The notes under the pieces were generated by a model. The model did no database searches. It was given only the letters and a program-made list of their open reading frames with translations, and was not told where the DNA came from. Positions 24,137-32,032 of a stretch of DNA of 35,459 nt are shown piece after piece. Each line of letters opens with the position of its first letter. The first letter of the stretch is position 1. This DNA comes from an uncultured Clostridia bacterium (lineage in GTDB: Bacteria > Bacillota > Clostridia > Monoglobales > Monoglobaceae). A program made the translations under genes and the position numbers. The stretch is from assembly GCA_947589045.1 (NCBI GenBank), contig CANQBQ010000019.1, forward strand, positions 1-35,459, given 5' to 3'.

Positions 24137-25135
24137 GTGGTGCTTCGTGAGACAATCGAAATGCGCGAGAAAAACACTCTTTCCAAGTATGCCGCTCTGA
24201 GCTCCTCAACGCGCGGGCGGCAGCGTGACGAAGAAAAGTGCGATATACGCACCGAATATCAGCGTGACCGCGACAGAATAATACATTCAAAGGCGTTCAG
24301 GCGGCTTAAGCACAAAACGCAGGTGTTTTTGGCACCCGAGGGTGACCACTACCGTACTCGCTTAACGCACACGCTGGAGGTTGCGCAGATTGCGCGCACT
24401 ATCTCGCGGGCACTCGGCTTAAACGAGGACTTAACAGAAGCCGTTGCACTTGCTCACGATTTGGGACACACCCCGTTCGGGCACGAGGGAGAGCGTGCGC
24501 TCAACAAAATTTGCCCGCACGGGTTCAGGCACAACGAACACAGTCTGCGTGTGGTTGACGTGTTGGAGCGCAAAGGCGGACTTAATCTTACATATGAGGT
24601 GCGCGAGGGGATAGTTTGTCACACGGGCGGCAACCGCGCGTCCACGCTGGAGGGCAGAGTTGTCGCGCTTGCCGACAAAATCGCATATGTCAGCCACGAT
24701 ATTGACGATGCGGTGCGCGGCGGAGTTATTACCTCCGACGATATTCCGAATAAATTTTCCCGCATCCTCGGCGGCAGGCACTCGCAGAGGATTAACACAA
24801 TGATTGTCAGCGTCATTAAGGCGAGCGACGGCAAGCCGGATATTTCTATGGAGGAAGACGTCTATTGCGCTATGATGGGACTTCGGGAATATCTGTTCGA
24901 GCGCGTCTACGTCGGCTCTGTGGCAAAAACCGAGGAGGAAAAGGCGTTCGGAGTTATTCACAGCCTTTATGATCGCTTTTTTGAACAGCCGGAACTGATA
25001 CCCGAGAATGTGCGAACGCTCAGCAATACCCGCGATTTACATATTATAATCAAGGACTATATAGCGGGAATGACCGATAGATACGCGGTCGCAAAATATG
25101 AGAGCTTGTTCGTGCCGGAGTTTTGGAAGAGATAA
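24137..25135 (+). CDS. dgt: Deoxyguanosinetriphosphate triphosphohydrolase-like protein
   Basis: An HD-domain hydrolase that removes the triphosphate from deoxynucleotides and so limits dNTP pools. About 332 residues from a GTG at 24137 (the next codon at 24140 is also GTG); the conserved LRETIE start and a purine-rich stretch upstream support this. Metal-binding HD residues are seen in TRLTHTLEVAQIA, ALAHDLGHTPFGHEGE and RHNEHSLRV; GHTGG-like CHTGG follows. An N-terminal motif (RDRDRIIHSKAFRRLKHKTQ) is typical of the clostridial dGTPase-like group. It leads the dgt-dnaG-rpoD operon, with 30 bases before dnaG. Confidence 0.92.
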   Translation: MVLRETIEMREKNTLSKYAALSSSTRGRQRDEEKCDIRTEYQRDRDRIIHSKAFRRLKHKTQVFLAPEGDHYRTRLTHTLEVAQIARTISRALGLNEDLTEAVALAHDLGHTPFGHEGERALNKICPHGFRHNEHSLRVVDVLERKGGLNLTYEVREGIVCHTGGNRASTLEGRVVALADKIAYVSHDIDDAVRGGVITSDDIPNKFSRILGGRHSQRINTMIVSVIKASDGKPDISMEEDVYCAMMGLREYLFERVYVGSVAKTEEEKAFGVIHSLYDRFFEQPELIPENVRTLSNTRDLHIIIKDYIAGMTDRYAVAKYESLFVPEFWKR

Positions 25136-25165
25136 ATTTATAATTCAGATAGGGGATATTTTTTT

Positions 25166-26929
25166 ATGGCGGGTGATTTTCAGGACTTTATTGACGAGGT
25201 GCTTGAAAAAACCGATATAGTTGACCTGGTTTCGCCGTATGCGAAGCTGAAGCGTGTGGGCAACCGTTTCCAATGCCTTTGCCCGCTTCATAATGACAAA
25301 AAAACGCCTTCGTTCTCAATTTCGCCGGACAAGCAGTTGTTTCACTGCTTCGGCTGCGGGGCGGGCGGAAATGCCATTCATTTCGTTATGGCAAAGGACG
25401 GGCTTGATTTTATGGACGCGCTGAAGCTGCTCGCCGAACGGGCAAATGTTCCGTTTCCCGACACGCGAAGCCCAAGCGGGCAGTCGGCGGCTAAGCATGA
25501 CAAAAAGAAGCGTATGTATGAAATCAACAAGACCGCCGCGAGATTTTTTTTCGACACTCTGAGGTCGGAAAAAGGAAAAGCCGGATTGAATTACTTTAAG
25601 AACAGGGGCATAAATCCCGCGACAATAAAGCGGTTTGGGTTGGGCTATGCGCCCGACTCGTGGGACGGACTGCTCGGGTATATGTCGGGGCAGGGTTATT
25701 CGCCCAAAGAGCTTGCGGAGGCGGGGCTTGCGGTCTTGCGTGAAAACGGCTCGTACTACGATAAGTTCAGAAACCGCGTAATGTTTCCGATTATTGACGT
25801 TCGCGGAAACATAATAGGCTTCGGCGGCAGGGTTATAGACGGCGGCGAGCCGAAGTATCTGAACTCTCCCGAAACGCTTATTTTCAAAAAGAGCCAAAAT
25901 TTATTCGGACTCAATTTTGCGAAAAACGATGATTCGGGCAGAATACTTATTATGGAGGGGTATATGGATGTGATTTCGCTCCACCAGGGCGGAATTACGA
26001 ACGCGGTAGCGTCTTTAGGCACGGCGTTCGGTGAGGAACACGCAAAGCTTCTCAAAAAATATACCACTCACGCCGTGCTTTGCTACGACTCGGACGAGGC
26101 GGGGCAAAAGGCGGCTGACCGTGCGGGAAAAATCTTACTTGACGCCGACATAAAAACGCGTGTCTTGACAGTAAACGACGGAAAAGACCCCGACGAATAC
26201 ATAAACAAGAACGGCGCGGATATGTTCAGGGTGCTTATAGAGCAGGCAAAGCCCTACATAGAGTATAAAATCGACAAAATCAAGCAACAATATAATCTTG
26301 ATGATGATATGGAAAAGGTCGAATTTACGCAGGCGGCGGCTGAGGTGATAGTTGACATAAAAAGTCGTGTTGAAGCCGAGCTTACGGTAAAGCGGCTGGC
26401 TGACGAAATCAAGGTGTCGCAGGACTCGGTCCTGGCTGAAGTCGAGAATGTGAGGCGGCGCAGGAGCAGGACTGAAAAAATACGCGAAACTCGTCGGGTT
26501 GAAAAAAATGCGCGGGTCGGTGCGTCTCCGGAGTATTTTAAGTTACAGAATGCGGAAAAGCTGTTGCTTAGCCTAATGTCCGAAAAAAGTGTTTTTGCGG
26601 CGGCTTCCCGTAAGATACAGCCGAGCGACTTTACAACCGAACTGCATAGACGTATTGCGGAAATTATTTATGATACATATAACAAAGGAAACACCTTCAG
26701 CTTCAACGATATTTTGAGCCGCTTTGACGCGTCCGAGGTCGGAAGCGTGGCGTCTATTTTAGCTGATGATAAAAACGTGGCGGACAAGCTCAAAGCGTCT
26801 GAAACGCCGATTGACATAATCATAGCGGCAAAGCATAAGAGGCGGCAGAACGAGCTTTTGTCAGACGGAAATCTCGAGGAACTCGACAAGGAGATACAGG
26901 TGTTAAAACAAAGGAAAGGTGGCGTTTAA
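25166..26929 (+). CDS. dnaG: DNA primase
   Basis: DnaG makes RNA primers at the replication fork together with the helicase. The 587-residue protein has an N-terminal zinc ribbon (C39, H42, C61, C64 in [12 protein letters not shown] and HCFGCGAGG), an RNA polymerase core ([30 protein letters not shown]) and a Toprim domain with the catalytic acidic residues ([26 protein letters not shown]). The C-terminal helicase-binding region (from about residue 450) is less conserved, as usual. AGGGGAT lies before the ATG. It ends 2 bases before rpoD, the classic macromolecular-synthesis operon arrangement. Confidence 0.96.
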   Translation: MAGDFQDFIDEVLEKTDIVDLVSPYAKLKRVGNRFQCLCPLHNDKKTPSFSISPDKQLFHCFGCGAGGNAIHFVMAKDGLDFMDALKLLAERANVPFPDTRSPSGQSAAKHDKKKRMYEINKTAARFFFDTLRSEKGKAGLNYFKNRGINPATIKRFGLGYAPDSWDGLLGYMSGQGYSPKELAEAGLAVLRENGSYYDKFRNRVMFPIIDVRGNIIGFGGRVIDGGEPKYLNSPETLIFKKSQNLFGLNFAKNDDSGRILIMEGYMDVISLHQGGITNAVASLGTAFGEEHAKLLKKYTTHAVLCYDSDEAGQKAADRAGKILLDADIKTRVLTVNDGKDPDEYINKNGADMFRVLIEQAKPYIEYKIDKIKQQYNLDDDMEKVEFTQAAAEVIVDIKSRVEAELTVKRLADEIKVSQDSVLAEVENVRRRRSRTEKIRETRRVEKNARVGASPEYFKLQNAEKLLLSLMSEKSVFAAASRKIQPSDFTTELHRRIAEIIYDTYNKGNTFSFNDILSRFDASEVGSVASILADDKNVADKLKASETPIDIIIAAKHKRRQNELLSDGNLEELDKEIQVLKQRKGGV

Positions 26930-26931
26930 TT

Positions 26932-28023
26932 ATGGCGGGAAACAGTGAAGACAGAAAAACTGCTGTCAAAAAGCTCATCGAACAGGGCAAAAAGACCGGA
27001 GTTTTATCCTTTCAGGATATTATGATGAAGCTCGACGAGTTTGATATGACTCCCGAGCAAATCGACAGCGTGTATGAACATATTGAAAAGCAGGGAATTG
27101 AAATCAACGGAAATATGGAGACCGCCCTTGAGGAAATCGAGGAGGATCTGGTTACCGAAGACGAGCTTGAGGATATGTCGGTTCCCGAGGGAGTCAGCGT
27201 TGACGACCCTGTGCGTATGTACTTAAAAGAAATAGGAAAGGTAGACCTGCTCTCGGTTGAGGAGGAGACCGAGCTGGCAAGGCGTATGTCCGAGGGCGAC
27301 GCTGAGGCGAAGCGTAAGCTTGCCGAGGCAAACCTGAGGCTGGTTGTCAGCATCGCAAAGAGATATGTGGGACGCGGTATGCTCTTCCTAGATTTAATCC
27401 AGGAGGGCAATCTCGGTCTTATTAAGGCGGTTGAAAAATTTGACTACACAAAGGGCTACAAGTTCAGCACCTATGCGACTTGGTGGATAAGGCAGGCTAT
27501 AACCCGCGCGATTGCCGACCAGGCGCGTACTATCAGAATACCCGTTCATATGGTCGAAACCATAAACAAGCTGATACGTGTTACGCGTCAGCTCGTGCAG
27601 GAGCTTGGACGAGACCCCACGCCGGAGGAAATTGCGGCTGAGCTTAATATTTCGGTCGATAAGGTCGGCGAGATTATGAAAATCGCGCAGGAGCCGGTGT
27701 CACTTGAAATTCCGATAGGCGAGGAGGAGGACAGCCACCTCGGCGACTTCATTCAGGACGACGATGCGCCCGCGCCTCCCGAGGTAGCGACATTTACGCT
27801 GCTTAAACAGCAGCTCTCCGAAGTGCTAAACACCCTTACGGCGCGCGAAGAAAAGGTTTTGAGGTTGCGCTTCGGTCTCGATGACGGACGCGCCCGAACT
27901 CTTGAGGAGGTCGGAAAGGAATTTAACGTCACGCGAGAACGCATACGCCAAATCGAGGCAAAGGCGCTCCGAAAGCTTCGCCACCCCAGCAGAAGCAAAA
28001 AGCTGAAGGATTATCTCGAATAA
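26932..28023 (+). CDS. rpoD: Primary sigma factor of RNA polymerase
   Basis: The housekeeping sigma-70 (SigA) that recognises TTGACA/TATAAT promoters, which are abundant in this window. The 363-residue protein has a short acidic region 1.1 ([18 protein letters not shown]), region 1.2 ([16 protein letters not shown]), region 2 ([30 protein letters not shown]), region 3 ([15 protein letters not shown]) and region 4 ([29 protein letters not shown]). AAAGGTGG overlaps the dnaG end and serves as its ribosome site. Length matches other Firmicute SigA proteins. A strong terminator follows. Confidence 0.97.
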   Translation: MAGNSEDRKTAVKKLIEQGKKTGVLSFQDIMMKLDEFDMTPEQIDSVYEHIEKQGIEINGNMETALEEIEEDLVTEDELEDMSVPEGVSVDDPVRMYLKEIGKVDLLSVEEETELARRMSEGDAEAKRKLAEANLRLVVSIAKRYVGRGMLFLDLIQEGNLGLIKAVEKFDYTKGYKFSTYATWWIRQAITRAIADQARTIRIPVHMVETINKLIRVTRQLVQELGRDPTPEEIAAELNISVDKVGEIMKIAQEPVSLEIPIGEEEDSHLGDFIQDDDAPAPPEVATFTLLKQQLSEVLNTLTAREEKVLRLRFGLDDGRARTLEEVGKEFNVTRERIRQIEAKALRKLRHPSRSKKLKDYLE

Positions 28024-28033
28024 TTTTTAATGC

Positions 28034-28078
28034 AAAATTCCGCTAAAGCATACTCGCTTTGGCGGAATTTTAATTTTG
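28034..28078 (+). terminator. Rho-independent terminator after rpoD
   Basis: A 15-base arm (28034-28048) pairs with 28057-28071 with one G-T wobble, followed by AATTTTGTT. It closes the dgt-dnaG-rpoD operon. Confidence 0.85.
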
Positions 28079-28167
28079 TTGCAAACTGTCGTAAGCTGTG
28101 ATAATATTATAATATAATTGGTTTGTGTTTTTGTAATTTCGATGTCTGCAAAGCGAGGCGATGCTGC

Positions 28168-28785
28168 TTGTTTATAAAATCCAAGGGCGATAACAATAAA
28201 AATAACAAAAATAATAAAAATGGCAAGAACGGCAAAAATAACGTATATTTTGAAAAGGATATAATCCAAAAGGCGGAAAGGCTGTATTTTAAGTACCGCA
28301 ATCTTATGTTTAAAGAGGCGTTTGCAATTCTTGGCGATAAGACTCTTGCCGAGGATGCGGTAATGGAGTCGTTTGAGCGTGTTATGAAAAGTTTACATAA
28401 GATTGACGAGAACGATGTTCCGGCTACCCGAAATTTTCTTGCCGTCATATGCCGAAACGTCGCAAAGGATATTTATAAAAGAGAGAAGCAAAACGGCGGG
28501 CTGGCTACCGCCGAAGAAAAAGAGACTCTCGATAACATTGAGGGCGCATACAGCAGTGCGGAGGATATAGTGGTACGCAGAGAAACCTTGAAAACGGTTC
28601 TCGGAGCAATCTCCAACTTACCGCCGGATTATAAGGATGTATTTATACTGAGGCGCGTGTATGGCATAGGGAGAGAGGAAATAGCAAATATATTCGGCAT
28701 TACGGTTCCGGCGGTCAAATACAGACTGCAAAAAGCGAAGAAAATGATTTTGGACGAGCTTGAAAAGGAGGGCGTGGAGTTATGA
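28168..28785 (+). CDS. ECF-like sigma-70 family factor with Asn/Lys-rich N-terminus
   Basis: About 205 residues from a TTG at 28168, chosen because GAGG lies 10 bases upstream; an upstream TTG at 28123 falls within 15 bases of the TATAAT boxes and is unlikely. Region 2 is seen at FKEAFAILGDKTLAEDAVME and region 4 at ISNLPPDYKDVFILRR with the helix-turn-helix IGREEIANIFGITVPAVKYR. This two-domain layout marks an alternative (ECF-type) sigma factor. The N-terminus is an unusual run of Asn, Lys and Gly (about residues 7-25). The next gene overlaps by 4 bases and encodes a one-pass membrane protein, the normal partner that restrains such sigma factors. The signal it senses is unknown. Confidence 0.85.
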   Translation: MFIKSKGDNNKNNKNNKNGKNGKNNVYFEKDIIQKAERLYFKYRNLMFKEAFAILGDKTLAEDAVMESFERVMKSLHKIDENDVPATRNFLAVICRNVAKDIYKREKQNGGLATAEEKETLDNIEGAYSSAEDIVVRRETLKTVLGAISNLPPDYKDVFILRRVYGIGREEIANIFGITVPAVKYRLQKAKKMILDELEKEGVEL

Positions 28786-29492
28786 GAGAAAAAGAATATG
28801 ATAAAACACTCGACGTCATTTTGGACGAAATTATGGACAAAGCCGCCGCGGAGGTAAGCAGGCAGGACGGCGAAAAGCTCAAAGACCAAGAAAGCGTTGA
28901 ATTTTCGGAAGAACACGAGAAGAAAATGAAGAGCTTTTTTACGCGGGAAAAACGCAAACGGTTCGCCGCAAAGCTTCCCGCATATACACGCCGTGCGGCT
29001 TGCATACTGCTCTTGATTGCGGTTATATGCGGAGCTTCGGTTTTCGGAGTTGAGGCGTGGCGTTCAAGATTTTTACACTTTTTCTACGACCCCGACGCGC
29101 CTAATATGAATTTCAGCGCTAATGATGACAGAGGAGCGCACTATTCCGACGAGTCAGTGGCATTGAATTATATTCCGTTCGGCTTTGAACTGGTCCAAAG
29201 AAACGAAACTACTTTAGATATAACATTGGTATTCAAAAGAAACGATGGACGTGACTTTTGCGTGCATATAGCCAATTCGGATATGAATTACAACGTCAAT
29301 ACTGAAAATTCGGATGTTGAGGATATACAGATAGGCGGCTTGGACGGAATTTGCATAACAAGACCGAATTATGTGATGATAGTGTGGGCTGATGAGGAGT
29401 GTGTATATACAGTAGACGGAACTCTTACAAAATCGGAAATGAAAAAAATATGCGAAAACTTAAAAAGATTTAAAAGTTATCCGAAAATTTAA
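28782..29492 (+). CDS. Membrane protein, putative anti-sigma factor (DUF4367-like)
   Basis: A 236-residue protein whose ATG overlaps the stop of the sigma factor gene (ATGA). The N-terminal 65 residues are charged and cytoplasmic, one membrane helix follows (AACILLLIAVICGASVFGV, about residues 72-90), and the outer part is about 145 residues with LNYIPFGFELVQR and a C-terminal ALTK-like TKSEMKKICENL, resembling the DUF4367 region of clostridial proteins that follow sigma factors. Gene order and topology suggest it holds the sigma factor at the membrane; there is no zinc-binding HxxxCxxC motif, so it is not a ZAS-type anti-sigma. The role is inference from context. Confidence 0.7.
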   Translation: MREKEYDKTLDVILDEIMDKAAAEVSRQDGEKLKDQESVEFSEEHEKKMKSFFTREKRKRFAAKLPAYTRRAACILLLIAVICGASVFGVEAWRSRFLHFFYDPDAPNMNFSANDDRGAHYSDESVALNYIPFGFELVQRNETTLDITLVFKRNDGRDFCVHIANSDMNYNVNTENSDVEDIQIGGLDGICITRPNYVMIVWADEECVYTVDGTLTKSEMKKICENLKRFKSYPKI

Positions 29493-29506
29493 TAAAAAAC
29501 AAGTCG

Positions 29507-29537
29507 AAAAACCGCACAAAAAAGGTGCGGTTTTTTG
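29507..29537 (+). terminator. Rho-independent terminator after the sigma/anti-sigma pair
   Basis: AAAAACCGCAC (29507-29517) pairs with GTGCGGTTTTT (29525-29535) across a 7-base A-rich loop, ending in a T-run. Confidence 0.9.
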
Positions 29538-29639
29538 TGCATAAATACTAAAAATTAAAAATTCTTGAAAATTTAAGAGCCGATTTCCGATTTATAAAGT
29601 TATATTTACAGAAGCTCAAATAAAAAGGGGGGTGATTTT

Positions 29640-29678
29640 ATGCAAAAATTAAGGAGGTGTTTCCGATGGGCGTTATAA
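29640..29678 (+). CDS. Possible 12-residue leader ORF with strong ribosome site
   Basis: ATG at 29640 reads MQKLRRCFRWAL and stops at TAA 29676-29678. AGGGGGGTGA (29626-29634 region) lies at an ideal distance. It is rich in Arg and overlaps a second tiny ORF. No family is recognisable; it may be a leader peptide, a remnant of a lost gene, or chance. Confidence 0.35.
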   Translation: MQKLRRCFRWAL

Positions 29679-29695
29679 GTCTGAATTATAGCTGA
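29666..29695 (+). CDS. Possible 9-residue ORF with near-perfect ribosome site
   Basis: AAGGAGG at 29651-29657 lies 8 bases before an ATG at 29666 that reads MGVISLNYS and stops at TGA 29693-29695. It overlaps the previous mini-ORF in another frame, and the ribosome site is inside that ORF, an arrangement compatible with coupled translation. Function unknown. The rest of the gap 29538-29759 is AT-rich and shows nothing else convincing. Confidence 0.35.
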   Translation: MGVISLNYS

Positions 29696-29759
29696 TAGAT
29701 ATATGGAGCTTATGCTTGCACATTCATTATAAATGTGATATATTTTAGGAGTGGTTATT

Positions 29760-30446
29760 ATGAAAAAGATATTATGTGCGGCTTTAGCCGCGATATTCCT
29801 TATTGCCGCGCCCGCGTTGACCTATGCCGCAGACCTGACGGATGAGCAATTAGGCGAGCTTGGCAAATATCATATATTAGAAGGCGACGAAACCGGCAAT
29901 CTTCATTTGGACGACAACATAACCCGTGCGGAATTTGCCAAAATGCTCGGAACCGCGCTCGGCAGAGTACACGGGTTCCTGTATGGCAGCCCTACCGTTG
30001 ATTTTTCCGATGTTCCTCAGGACCATTGGGCGCTGTGGTTTATAGACCAGGCGGTGGAGCTACAATTTATGGAGGGCGACGGCGACGGAAACTTCCGCCC
30101 CGACGACAACATAACATATGCGGAAGCGGTAAAGTCGATTGTATTTGTGCTGGGCTATGAATCGGAAGCCGAAGCGCGCGGCGGTTATCCGAACGGTTAT
30201 ATGATGCAGGCGGCGCGTCTCGGAATAACCGACGGAGTGACTTGTTCGACGGGAGATGCGGCGGTTCGCAGTGATATTGCGCGTATGATTTACAATTCGC
30301 TTGACATTCCGTTTATGCAGACGGTGTTAATGCGCGGAGAACTTGTGGAATACAACGTAATGGACGGAAGCCTCGGTCACCCGCTGAAAACCCTACGCAC
30401 CACGCTTGACGTTGTACTCGAATGCTATTGGCTGAGAGAACAATAA
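29760..30446 (+). CDS. Small secreted SLH-repeat protein
   Basis: A 228-residue exported protein from ATG 29760, with AGGAG at 29747-29751; a GTG at 29751 overlaps that site. A signal peptide (MKKILCAALAAIFLIAAPAL, cut near TYAAD) is followed by three SLH segments covering nearly the whole protein: ITRAEFAKMLGTALG, FSDVPQDHWALWFI with GDGNFRPDDNITYAEAV, and a third with GGYPNGYMMQAARLGI. It has no enzymatic domain, so it may be a minimal wall-bound subunit or an anchor for an unseen partner. The last SLH and the tail (EYNVMDG, then CYW) match the decayed gene downstream, showing a tandem duplication, and the GGYPxGY motif also occurs in the SLH protein at 2312-5410. Confidence 0.82.
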   Translation: MKKILCAALAAIFLIAAPALTYAADLTDEQLGELGKYHILEGDETGNLHLDDNITRAEFAKMLGTALGRVHGFLYGSPTVDFSDVPQDHWALWFIDQAVELQFMEGDGDGNFRPDDNITYAEAVKSIVFVLGYESEAEARGGYPNGYMMQAARLGITDGVTCSTGDAAVRSDIARMIYNSLDIPFMQTVLMRGELVEYNVMDGSLGHPLKTLRTTLDVVLECYWLREQ

Positions 30447-30503
30447 AAATAATATCTTAAATTATAATAAAATATAAATTTTAAAAATTTAGGAGGAATA
30501 AGG

Positions 30504-31165
30504 TTGAAAAAATTACTTTCTTTAACACTCGTATTTTTGCTTATGCTTGCGACGGTAAGCGTGTTCGCGGCTGACGGTGACGTTCCTGACGACCTGCCGG
30601 AAGGAACCGTTAAGGTAGGAGAGGGCTTGTATATCCTGCCGAACGGAAGCGGAGAGCCCGAGAATGCCATACGTCCCAATCAGGATTTGGCGAACAATGT
30701 TGCGCCTGCCGAGCCGGACGTTCTGCTCACGGAAGACGACATTATGAAGGATATACCGACCGAGGGCGGAGTGACGCGCGCTCAGATGGCGGTAATTGTC
30801 GGCAGAATGCAGTGCCGCGGAATATTTACTCAGCTGAACCCGACAGATTTATCACCTACGACGAGACGATAACGATACTTGTAAAGCTCCTCGGATATAC
30901 GTCCGCCGCAGAGAGTGAGGGCGGCTACCCCGATGGCTATCGCAAGGTCGCGGCTCAAATAGGGCTTATTGACGATTTGTATCCGCAAAACGGAGCAGAA
31001 CAATGCCCCGCACAGTATATCAGAAGCATATCGCACACGGCAATGTATCTTCCCGTTATGGCGCAAACGGTATATGGCAGCAGCCCGGAGTACGAAATTT
31101 CTGACGGCGAAGACGGACGTCCGTATTCCACCATAAAAAGTATATACTGGGGAATTTCGGAATAG
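30504..31165 (+). pseudogene. Frameshifted, internally deleted SLH-protein gene
   Basis: A TTG at 30504, 7 bases after AGGAGG (30491-30496), starts a signal peptide (MKKLLSLTLVFLLMLATVSV) and a first SLH piece (GGVTRAQMAVIVGRM), then the frame ends at a stop near 30870. Coding resumes in another frame from about 30812 (FITYDETITILVKLLGY, GGYPDGYRKVAAQIGLI, EYEISDGEDGRPYS) to a TAG at 31165. Against the intact neighbour, roughly 45 residues between the first and second SLH repeats are missing at the switch, so a deletion not divisible by three is the likely cause. The 5' product would be a 122-residue secreted fragment. The alternative is an assembly error, but the missing residues make that less likely. 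Confidence 0.72.
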
Positions 31166-31200
31166 GGCTAATAAAAACATAATTTTTCCTCTATCAAATA

Positions 31201-31249
31201 TTTTAACAAAAAACGAAGTGAGCAAGGGTCACTTCGTTTTTTGTTAAAA
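31201..31249. terminator. Strong rho-independent terminator after the SLH pseudogene
   Basis: A perfect 21-base arm (31201-31221) pairs with 31229-31249 around GCAAGGG; the arms themselves supply A- and T-runs. It separates the SLH genes from the iron operon. Confidence 0.9.
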
Positions 31250-31335
31250 TTCACAAATATGCAGTTAGCCTGAGTTAACTTATTACTGCACTATGACGAA
31301 AAATGGGTTTATCCGAAAAATATATAAAATTTGTA

Positions 31336-31364
31336 TTGACAAAGGCATAAAACGGTTATATAAT
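31336..31364 (+). promoter_or_regulatory. Consensus sigma-A promoter of the feo operon
   Basis: TTGACA (31336-31341) and TATAAT (31359-31364) are both perfect, with a 17-base spacer. Start of transcription is expected near 31371, directly at an inverted repeat. This explains most of the 308-base gap 31166-31473. Confidence 0.85.
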
Positions 31365-31371
31365 TTAAAAG

Positions 31372-31389
31372 GGTTAGCAAGTGCTAACC
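31372..31389. promoter_or_regulatory. Candidate iron-repressor operator at the feo start site
   Basis: GGTTAGCAAGTGCTAACC is a near-perfect 18-base palindrome (8-base arms, 2-base centre) just after the -10 box. A second repeat, CTAAC-A-GTTAG, lies at 31402-31412 in the leader, and a weaker AGTTA/TAACT pair at 31263-31280. GTTAGC-type palindromes resemble sites of DtxR/IdeR-family metal repressors; the identity of the regulator is inferred. Confidence 0.6.
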
Positions 31390-31473
31390 GATAATTTTTA
31401 ACTAACAGTTAGCTTTTACTAATTCGGGTAAGTTTTAAGTTTATACAATACAAATTGTGATGAGGGGTAAATT

Positions 31474-31686
31474 ATGATGCCATTGATATTTGCCAATATC
31501 GGCGAAGAAAACATAATAAAGAAGATAGGCGGCAGCGCGGAGGTCAAACGTCATTTGGAGAACCTCGGCTTTGTCGTGGGCGGAAGTGTGAAAATTATAA
31601 GTGAAATAAGCGGAAACGTTATAGTAAACGTAAAGGATGCGCGTATTGCGGTCAGCCGCGAAATGGCGCAAAAAATTATGGTTTAG
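31474..31686 (+). CDS. feoA: FeoA-family ferrous iron transport protein (first copy)
   Basis: A 70-residue SH3-like cytoplasmic protein that works with the FeoB transporter. Family features are HLENLGFVVGGSVKII, the following SGNVIVNVKDARIAVS and the end MAQKIMV. GAGGGG lies 7 bases before the ATG at 31474 (a second ATG follows directly). It is the first gene after the strong promoter, 39 bases before a second feoA. FeoA proteins are thought to bind FeoB and tune its activity. Confidence 0.9.
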   Translation: MMPLIFANIGEENIIKKIGGSAEVKRHLENLGFVVGGSVKIISEISGNVIVNVKDARIAVSREMAQKIMV

Positions 31687-31725
31687 TTTCCGCTGTATCA
31701 TCGTAATATTAAAGGAGGAGTAATT

Positions 31726-31947
31726 ATGAAAACACTCAGGCAGGCAAAGGTGGGCGACACCGTAAAGGTTGTCAAGCTGCACGGCGAAGGCGCTATAAAG
31801 CGCAGGATTATGGATATGGGCATCACCAAGGGCGTTGAGGTACATATACGCAAGGTCGCGCCGCTCGGAGACCCCGTTGAGGTCAACGTGCGCGGTTATG
31901 AGCTTTCGCTTCGCAAGGCGGACGCCGAAATGATTGAAGTTGAGTAA
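31726..31947 (+). CDS. feoA: FeoA-family ferrous iron transport protein (second copy)
   Basis: A 73-residue protein with the FeoA pattern LRQAKVGDTVKVVKLHGEG, RRIMDMGITKGVEVHI, APLGDPVEVNVRGYELSLRK. It is closer to the classic FeoA consensus than the first copy, and AAAGGAGGAG precedes the ATG. Paired feoA genes before feoB are common in clostridia, and the two differ enough to be non-redundant. Cytoplasmic, acting with FeoB in Fe(II) uptake. Confidence 0.93.
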   Translation: MKTLRQAKVGDTVKVVKLHGEGAIKRRIMDMGITKGVEVHIRKVAPLGDPVEVNVRGYELSLRKADAEMIEVE

Positions 31948-32032
31948 TTTGCTCAGAGTAAATTTTTTACAGGTCGGTTAGTTATAGCTTACTGCCTGTA
32001 TTTTTAAGTAATTTAAGAAGGAGAGAAGAAAA

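Noticed and set aside
29716-29744. TTGCAC-17-TATATT promoter before the small SLH gene
   Set aside because: Transcription would start at about 29751, inside or past the ribosome site at 29747-29751, leaving no usable leader for the ATG at 29760.
31372-31389. CIRCE (HrcA) heat-shock element
   Set aside because: The half-sites TTAGCA/TGCTAA resemble CIRCE, but the spacer is 2 bases instead of 9 and the genes are for iron transport.
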